This document shows positions 7,382 through 13,200 of a stretch of 14,249 nucleotides of DNA, piece after piece. Under the pieces are notes generated by a model. The model was not told the origin of the DNA. It ran no database searches and saw nothing but the letters and a program-made list of their open reading frames with translations. The translations under genes and the position numbers were made by a program. This DNA comes from an uncultured Lachnospiraceae bacterium (GTDB lineage Bacteria; Bacillota_A; Clostridia; Lachnospirales; Lachnospiraceae): positions 1 to 14,249 of the forward strand of contig USDU01000046.1 in assembly GCA_900553635.1 (NCBI GenBank), given 5' to 3'. Position 1 is the first letter of the stretch; the number at the start of each line of letters is the position of its first letter.

Positions 7382-8530
7382 TTAACAGGCTTCCGCGTCA
7401 TTCTGACCATTTTTTTGACGGCCAATGCTTGTGGAATCCGTATATTGAAGGTTGTTTATCTGGGCTGCTTTGAACTCGTTGGAGAGATGAACATAACGGT
7501 CCATCGTAATCTTGACAGACGAGTGTCCCATCAGTTCGCTTAAGACCTTAGTGCGCATACCGGATTCCAGAGAGTAGGTGGCGAAGGTATGACGCAGAAC
7601 GTGAAAACGGATATTCCGGAGGCCACATTCCTTTAAAATCCGCTTGAAGCGGCTGCTCATTCTTCGCGGCTCCACGGGAGTGGACGTGCCTGACAGGAGA
7701 TAATCTGACGGTAAATACAGTCTACACGTCCGTTCAAGGACAGGCCGGATCTGCTCATGCAGAGGAATCGCCCGCTCTTTCTTATTCTTTGGCAAGCCCA
7801 TCTGTAACATAGTCTTTGGCTCCTCATCCAGCCGATTCCGATTCTGAATCCGCTGTAGTGTATGACGCACATAGAGCGTCCTTGTTTCTAAATCAATATC
7901 CGCCCAGGTCAGGGCACATAATTCACCAAGACGCACCCCACTATATAAAGCAAGATGGATACCGATGGCAGTTAAATCCTCCTCGGCTTCCAGATAGGAA
8001 CGGAGTTTGAAAATTTCAGCTTTGGAAAGAATATCCTTTGGCGTCATCCTGCGCTCGGCTACAAATTTTTTGCAAGTGACAGGCAGACGTTTCAGTGTAT
8101 GCTTCAGGCTTCCGGAAATCACGGTATTGACTGTCTGCATGGAGCTGACAGAAAGCTTTTTCTCAAGCAAAGTAATCAGCGCGTCATAAACCTTCTGGTC
8201 AACCTCCCGTACAGGAAGCAGCCCCCAGTGGGGCAGAATATACTTCTCCAGACAGTTGCGGTATCTGACATAGGTGGCCGGTTTCCAGCCCTGCTCCGAA
8301 GAGGACAGCCAGCCGTAGGCAGAAGAAGAAAAGGTATCCGGCGAAGTGGTAACAATTTCTTTTGTTAATGGAATATTTTTCTCGTAATCCTGTTTGCGGT
8401 TGCGAGCTTCCTGATAGGTTTTGCCATAAAAGCATTTGAAGTAGCGACGGCCATTGGCCCGGATGCCCAGCGGAATCCGTGCCTCCCAGCGGCCATCCCT
8501 GCGTTTATAGATATTTTGTCCAGTTCTCAT
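7382..8530 (-). CDS. Tyrosine recombinase/integrase, probable DNA invertase
   Basis: A 382-residue phage/Tn916-type integrase with an intact catalytic set: Arg200 (YSGVRLGEL), Lys near 248-250 (LPKNKKERAIPL), His310 and Arg313 (HVLRHTF), His336 (GHSSVKITM) and nucleophile Tyr346 (DRYVHLS). The N-terminus (residues 7-45, IYKRRDGRWEARI..) resembles the arm-type DNA-binding domain, followed by a SAM-like core-binding domain at about 65-150. The start has an AGGAGGTG ribosome site seven bases upstream. It breaks and rejoins DNA at paired core sites; the two perfect inverted repeats directly flanking the gene are its obvious substrates. I see no clear minus-strand promoter and no xis-like gene nearby. 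It could instead be the integrase of a conjugative element, but it is transcribed toward that element's interior and its flanking sites are inverted, not direct. Confidence 0.9.
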   Translation of the reverse strand: MRTGQNIYKRRDGRWEARIPLGIRANGRRYFKCFYGKTYQEARNRKQDYEKNIPLTKEIVTTSPDTFSSSAYGWLSSSEQGWKPATYVRYRNCLEKYILPHWGLLPVREVDQKVYDALITLLEKKLSVSSMQTVNTVISGSLKHTLKRLPVTCKKFVAERRMTPKDILSKAEIFKLRSYLEAEEDLTAIGIHLALYSGVRLGELCALTWADIDLETRTLYVRHTLQRIQNRNRLDEEPKTMLQMGLPKNKKERAIPLHEQIRPVLERTCRLYLPSDYLLSGTSTPVEPRRMSSRFKRILKECGLRNIRFHVLRHTFATYSLESGMRTKVLSELMGHSSVKITMDRYVHLSNEFKAAQINNLQYTDSTSIGRQKNGQNDAEAC

Positions 8531-8662
8531 ATAAGCACCTCCTACGATTCCTTTGACGATCTTTTTGACGGTTCAAGAAATGGGAAATGTGACAATCCAG
8601 CAAAAAAACTTACAGAATTTCACATCACTCCACAGCTTTTTTGAAAAAATTGCCGAAAAAGA
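8531..8662. promoter_or_regulatory. Noncoding region between recombinase start and outward promoter, with repeated TTTTTGACG-like motifs
   Basis: This AT-rich stretch contains CTTTGACGAT (8551-8560) directly followed by CTTTTTGACG (8561-8570). TTTTTGACG occurs again near the left repeat at 7412-7420, inside the recombinase gene. These are candidate arm-type sites for the recombinase, a guess from position. TTTTTTGAAAAAA (8637-8649) lies just upstream of the -35 box. A six-base inverted pair (ATGTGA...TCACAT) is also present. No ORF is supported. Confidence 0.35.
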
Positions 8663-8691
8663 TTGACAAAACTGTGAACAACGGGTAATAT
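8663..8691 (+). promoter_or_regulatory. Outward-facing invertible sigma-A promoter
   Basis: TTGACA (8663-8668), a 17-base spacer and TAATAT (8686-8691) give a near-consensus promoter. A/T tracts upstream (TTTTTTGAAAAAA at 8637-8649 and GAAAAAGA) could act as an UP element. The predicted start is near 8698, nine bases before the right inverted repeat, so the transcript reads through the repeat into the riboswitch. Its place inside the inverted repeats is the hallmark of an ON/OFF promoter switch. Confidence 0.8.
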
Positions 8692-8706
8692 AGGTTTCAG
8701 AAAAGC

Positions 8707-8731
8707 GTCTTGGATGAAGATAATCTAAGAC
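8707..8731 (-). repeat. Right inverted repeat (IR-R), probable recombination site
   Basis: Exact reverse complement of 7335-7359: GTCTTGGAT, seven bases, ATCTAAGAC. In the RNA from the upstream promoter, the two nine-base arms can pair fully (with one G-U pair) into a hairpin with a seven-base loop. Confidence 0.9.
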
Positions 8732-8785
8732 ACCGTACAAATAATTTCATAGTTATTATGACAGGATTTTTATAATTCAATACAG

Positions 8786-8965
8786 GATGTTGGTGAACAT
8801 GCCCGCACTTATGGGTACGCAAGTGCCCAGAACGGAATCCGGTTAGAATCCGGAGCAGATCCTTCCCTGCTGTAAGGACAACGAAAGATGCAGGACGCCA
8901 CTGAGATAGCGATATCCCGGTAAGGCGCATCGAGTAGGTTAAGAGGTCCCGAGCCAGAAGACGGA
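8786..8965 (+). promoter_or_regulatory. Cobalamin (B12) riboswitch aptamer
   Basis: The conserved class-I cobalamin elements appear in the right order and spacing: TGGT (8791-8794), which can pair with GCCA at 8953-8956; GGAA followed by the CCGG/CCGG stem (8834-8853); GCAGATCC..CTGCTGTAA (8854-8874); the B12-box core GCCACTG (8897-8903); CCCGGTAAGGCG (8916-8927); and GAGCCAGAAGAC (8951-8962), equivalent to the usual AAGCCAGGAGACC. It binds adenosyl- or related cobalamins and normally lowers expression when B12 is plentiful. It precedes exported DUF4430 proteins, a family linked to cobalamin binding. Boundaries are approximate because the P1 helix is not clear by eye. Confidence 0.85.
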
Positions 8966-9097
8966 GTGCTATGGAACCCGACATCAGAGAGGATTCGGAG
9001 GTCAGGAACGAGTCGGGCTTAGCAGAGGCACAGAGGATATCGATATCATCTGGCTGTATTTGGGGTATATAAATCCAGAGCTCGACAAAAAGAATCA
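8966..9097 (+). promoter_or_regulatory. Riboswitch expression platform
   Basis: About 130 bases without a supportable ORF between aptamer and terminator. It contains a long stem closed by CCCGAC (8978-8983) and GTCGGG (9012-9017), a TCTGG/CCAGA pair (9049-9053, 9075-9079) and the palindrome GATATCGATATC (9036-9047). GACGGAGT (8960-8967), at the end of the aptamer, can pair with bases 9111-9118 in the terminator loop and 3' arm with one bulge, a possible antiterminator. Confidence 0.4.
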
Positions 9098-9132
9098 GTT
9101 CGTATGACGACTTCCGTTGTACGGGCTTTTTT
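9098..9132 (+). terminator. Riboswitch-controlled intrinsic terminator
   Basis: Bases 9098-9109 pair with 9115-9126 (12 pairs, including four G-U) around a five-base loop, followed by TTTTTT (9127-9132). It is placed between the B12 aptamer and the first structural gene, as expected for ligand-controlled premature termination. Confidence 0.75.
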
Positions 9133-9184
9133 ATTGTTGTGGTGAAAGAAGGAGCGGATAGCCACAATGATCCAATTGAATAGG

Positions 9185-9237
9185 CATCATAATGTTTCCT
9201 CTCCCCGATATTATGATGTCATAACAAAAGGGGAGAA
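9185..9237 (+). promoter_or_regulatory. Leader hairpin with possible pseudoknot before the DUF4430 start codon
   Basis: CATCATAAT (9185-9193) and ATTATGATG (9210-9218) form a perfect nine-pair stem. The 16-base loop includes CTCCCC (9201-9206), complementary to GGGGAG (9230-9235), which lies shortly before the ribosome site GGGAGG (9247-9252). An H-type pseudoknot could form next to the ribosome site. Pairing is seen in sequence; a regulatory effect is a guess. Confidence 0.45.
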
Positions 9238-9260
9238 GAAAAATCAGGGAGGTTTAGTCA

Positions 9261-10142
9261 ATGAACAAGAAGATGAACAATTTCTTCAAGAAAGCCACAT
9301 CAGTAGCACTGGCCGGAGCAATGGTTCTGTCCATGGGAATGCCGGCAAGGGCAGCAACAGGTGATGTTAATTTTACGGTATATGATACAGAATTCTCTGT
9401 ACCCATTGAAGCAGGTAAAAGTGTGACATTAAAAGTGGGACCGGCGAATAGTCATTATTCTTATACTGGTTTCGACAGCGCTAGTGATGCGGTTAACAAA
9501 ATGAAATATAGTTACAATACGGGCGAGGAAAAAATAGAGTCTGTTAAAGTAACAAGTGAAGCAACAGGTTCTACATATGCCAGTGTTCTGACTGTGAAAG
9601 CCAAAAATGATAACAACTATGGTCCCACAAGTATCCATACCTATAATACAGATACAAATGCGTATGTCGATTTGACAGTTTATCGTGAGGCGCTTTCTAC
9701 GAAAGCAGCAGTTACGATAGCAAGCGAGGAAGCGGTCGACTTAACGGAAGGTGTAATGTATGAGTATGGAGCAACTTTAGAGGTAAAGGCAGCAGATGCA
9801 GATACAACAGATAACCCCTTTAAGGGTTCCAAAGGCACTGCACAGAGTTATCCGACAGCAGCAGATGCACTGCATAGCTTGGCGGTTGCAAATGGATTGA
9901 CTTTGAAACAGTATAATGGCTATACACAGGCTATTACAGATAGTTATGGAACAAAACTTGAAGAGTATGTAGCAGAAGGAAATATTGCTTATGGCTGGAA
10001 TTATTGTGTCATTCGGAATGGAGAAAAGGTTGCAGCAGGCGATGTTGTAAGTGCTTCAGTCCTTGAAGTAAAAAATGGAGATGCTGTATATTGGGCATTT
10101 GGAACAATGGAAATGGCAAAAGATTATTTTGACGCATTGTAA
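9261..10142 (+). CDS. Exported DUF4430-like (transcobalamin C-terminal-like) protein
   Basis: A 293-residue protein with a clear signal peptide: basic MNKKMNNFFKKA, hydrophobic VALAGAMVLSMGM, and a PARAA cleavage site near residue 32. A first domain (about 33-145) is rich in strands. The second (about 150-287) ends in a pattern typical of DUF4430, the domain related to the C-terminal part of transcobalamin and intrinsic factor: YPTAADALHSLAVANGL, then GWNYCVIRNGE, then LEVKNGDAVYWAFG. The start is fixed by GGGAGG eight bases upstream and by the signal peptide. There is no LPXTG signal and no C-terminal membrane segment, so it is probably secreted or held by another protein. It is the first gene behind the B12 riboswitch and invertible promoter, so a role in capturing cobalamin or a corrinoid outside the cell is inferred. 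Confidence 0.8.
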   Translation: MNKKMNNFFKKATSVALAGAMVLSMGMPARAATGDVNFTVYDTEFSVPIEAGKSVTLKVGPANSHYSYTGFDSASDAVNKMKYSYNTGEEKIESVKVTSEATGSTYASVLTVKAKNDNNYGPTSIHTYNTDTNAYVDLTVYREALSTKAAVTIASEEAVDLTEGVMYEYGATLEVKAADADTTDNPFKGSKGTAQSYPTAADALHSLAVANGLTLKQYNGYTQAITDSYGTKLEEYVAEGNIAYGWNYCVIRNGEKVAAGDVVSASVLEVKNGDAVYWAFGTMEMAKDYFDAL

Positions 10143-10159
10143 GATTTATAATGTGAAAG

Positions 10160-10210
10160 AAATTGTTAATGGCGGGGCGGAAAACTATCTGCCCCGCCAT
10201 TAACAATTTT
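10160..10210 (+). terminator. Perfect 19-bp intergenic hairpin (attenuator or partial terminator)
   Basis: Bases 10160-10178 and 10191-10209 are perfect reverse complements with a GC-rich upper stem (GGCGGGGC/GCCCCGCC). The T run after it is only four or five bases long and interrupted by A, so termination may be partial. It would let the first gene be expressed more than the giant second gene, or protect the first gene's 3' end. Confidence 0.65.
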
Positions 10211-10236
10211 ATAAAAGTAGATGGAGGATATGAGTG

Positions 10237-13200
10237 ATGAAAAAAATGCTCAAATATCTACTGACGGCTGTCTTATGTACAACTTATATATGGGGATTTC
10301 ATTCCAATGCTGCAGAAAGTTCAGATGTTCAGATAGAACTCACTGGAATTAACCAGGTAAAAATATATACAGAAGATAAGACAAAAGAATTGACAGTAGA
10401 CAATAATGTTTTTTTGGCTTCGCCTGGCGAAACATATAGCTATGAGTATGCAGGGTCTGTAGAAGATGGTCTCAACGGAGCAGGCGGATATTTTACGGTG
10501 ACAACGGAAACGACAGAATTAAAGCTAGCAAAGGTAAATTTTAAACAAGTTGCGCTAATGAATTACGGAGGGGAGGAAGGAAATAAACACTGGCAGTATT
10601 ATCCGGAACTGGGAAGCTTTAAGTTATACGATGAGGCAAAAAAGATTGAGTATTGGCATGCGCAAAACGATGAATATAATTACTTAGTACCGCAGAAAAA
10701 TGGAGATAGTTATTATATATATGATTTTACACCTTTTGATGAAGAATACATTCCTATAGAAGGACATTTTTATGTTTATCGGAATACAGATTTTAAAGCG
10801 TTAAATTTGTCGGATGCAGGAAAAATTCCATATATTAAAAAGAGTTATATTACAGTTAAGGCTCCGGCAGGTATGGAAGTTTACACTACCTGGCAGTTAA
10901 AATTTTATACGGCAAGAAACTGGGAGTCTTATGAATCATATAAGACAGAAGACGGTTATAATTATTATAAAGTACCAGAAGGATTCACATATATGCTTCG
11001 GCAAAGTGGAAAAGTGACATGGTACGGAAAAACGTTAAGGGGAGAATGGAATAAAGAGCATACAGAAATAACCCTTTCTGAGTTAACAGATAACCCAACT
11101 CAGATAAATAGAGAACAGGAAAAAGAAGGAATTTATGCTAGTATGTTAACAAATCTCCCGGAAAACAGTGAGATTGAATTAACAGAAGGAGAATATTTTG
11201 ATTTAGTGCCGTTGCGGGCATGGCAGGCGGTAGAAAGCCTGACAGGTAATCTACATAATGATCCGGAATGGCACTATAAAGTGATTGGAAGTGAACAAGT
11301 CGCTTCTGTAGAAATTACAAAAGATGATGTTATTGGGCAATACGGAAGAATTCAGGCAAAAGGGGAAGGAACAGTTTTAGTTGCGTTTTATTATGATGCA
11401 GTGGCAACAACTGGCACACAGTCAAAAGATTATATATATAGCGCACTTTTACCTGAGTTAACAGGTATTGCAGTCGTACATGTGAATGCTGAAGGAGCAG
11501 AAAAATCAAAGACAGAAATTACTCCTAATATTGATATCGGAGAAGGCGGAGCGGTCTATTATGTGAAAACCCAAAAGGGAACCGATGGAATTAGATACGC
11601 GATGGATGATCATGCGGAGTACACGTTTACACCATCGGCCAAAACAGGGGATGCTTTGGAGGAGATAACCTCCGTGCGTGTACATAAGCCCATCACGGTG
11701 GAAAATGGGATATTAAGTGAAAACCCGAACAATTGGTTGGCGGATCGATCTTGGAAACAATATGAGGCGAATGAAGCTCCGAAGGAAGCAACAGAAGATG
11801 AAAAGAAGTACAAAAAGAGTTATACAATTCAGTTAACAGAAGGACGCAATATAGTAGAGATAAAAGCAGGAGATACTACCACATATCATGTAATATTAGC
11901 GAGGGGACTGGATATATCGGTAGATAATGTTTATTATGCCGGAAAAGGATTACAGAGTGGAGATACAGCTAAAATTACCATGGATAATTTGCTCCCGCCC
12001 ATGTATAAAATGGCGGCCATATATAATCCATCTGAAATAAAATTAACGTGTAAGACAGATGGAGTAGATTATACAGCCAATTATGGCCAGTATATGGCAG
12101 GAACCAGTTTTAATGTAAAAATTTTAGCGGATAAGACAGGAACTTATACAGTTAGTGATGGCGCGTTAACTGCAAAAGCGTGGGGGATGACAAACGGAGC
12201 CCACAGAAATCTAACGCGTAATTCTATGAACAGTACCTGGGGAGGTGGCGATAGTCCTAACACAGATTATGGTAAAATGGCTGTTATTCCCAATATTTCT
12301 TTTGAGGTAACAGCAAACGCTGAGATAGAAGAAACCGAAAGAAGACAGGCGGGATTGCTTTCCGGACTTCTGGTTGGGCCGATAACAGAAAAGCAAGCGA
12401 ATGACGGCGTAGTGCTTTATTCAAGGTTTGTGACGGCATCTAATATTATTCCGCAAAGTGATAATAGAGCGATAATTGGAATGAATTATTTTCGACAGAA
12501 TCAAAGTATTTATTTAGGAGCGGCTATGCTTCAAAATGATCCCGATGCGAAGCTACTAGTTCGTTATTGGTTTGATGATTCGGAAACAAAAACAGTTGCA
12601 GAGATGGCATATGCTCATAGATTTCTAGCTCAGGGTACATACGGTACAAGTAGTGATAAAATAACGGGCTTTAAATTAGAGAATACAAATAAAAAGATTG
12701 TATCATCACAGAGGGGGGCGACTACTGATAATAATGCATTACATGTAGAGACCATTGTAATACCAAGTGATGGTGTGCCGATGACCTATGCGACATATTT
12801 GTACAATAATCTGTCTAAACCTGCAGATGCTGCGAAAATATCGTTGGTGCCAGAAGAAATTAAAATTTCCCCTGTATCGGAAAATAGTGAATGGGGGCGA
12901 TGGGATGGCGTGTTGGAAGCCGATGATATGGTTTATACAGATTCAACAGGTGAAGAAGTTACACAGGATCTGGGATATGGATTTATCGGCACGGAGACTC
13001 ATTTTACGACATCGGTATCAAATGCAACTGATAAAATTAAATTGTCGGTAAAGAATGGATTAGTACCAGCAATAAATAACGTCTATGAAAGTGGACTTGA
13101 TATTACAGTTGGAAATAAAAGCTATAAGGATGGAGATGAAATTGAGCTTGAGGAGGGAGTTAATACACTTGAAGTAACGTATCATACAGTAAGGATTGCT

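Larger units (their letters stand above)
7335..8731. mobile_element. Putative invertible promoter cassette carrying its own tyrosine recombinase
   Basis: A 1397-base unit bounded by perfect 25-base inverted repeats. It contains a complete tyrosine recombinase gene pointing left and a consensus promoter pointing out through the right repeat. Site-specific recombination between inverted sites inverts the DNA between them, so the unit is expected to switch the promoter between facing the riboswitch/DUF4430 locus (as drawn) and facing left, towards the terminator and small ORFs. Only 22 bases separate the left repeat from the recombinase stop codon, so no second promoter is available to replace it: the alternative orientation should be OFF. 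Inversion itself is inferred from architecture. A small mobile unit (recombinase plus ends) is the main alternative. Confidence 0.75.

Noticed and set aside
7335..8731. The 25-bp repeats as attL/attR of an integrated element
   Set aside because: Integration gives direct repeats; these are inverted, and enclose only the recombinase and a promoter.
8771..8776. TATAAT as a fixed promoter outside the invertible segment
   Set aside because: No acceptable -35 box at 16-18 bases and no extended -10 TG; kept only as the main alternative to the invertible promoter.
8697..9167. 156-codon minus-strand frame across the riboswitch
   Set aside because: The region is explained by the inverted repeat, cobalamin aptamer and terminator on the plus strand; the frame has no recognisable protein features.
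9167..9364. 65-codon plus-strand frame at the start of the DUF4430 gene
   Set aside because: It overlaps the signal peptide region in another frame and lacks a protein-like sequence.
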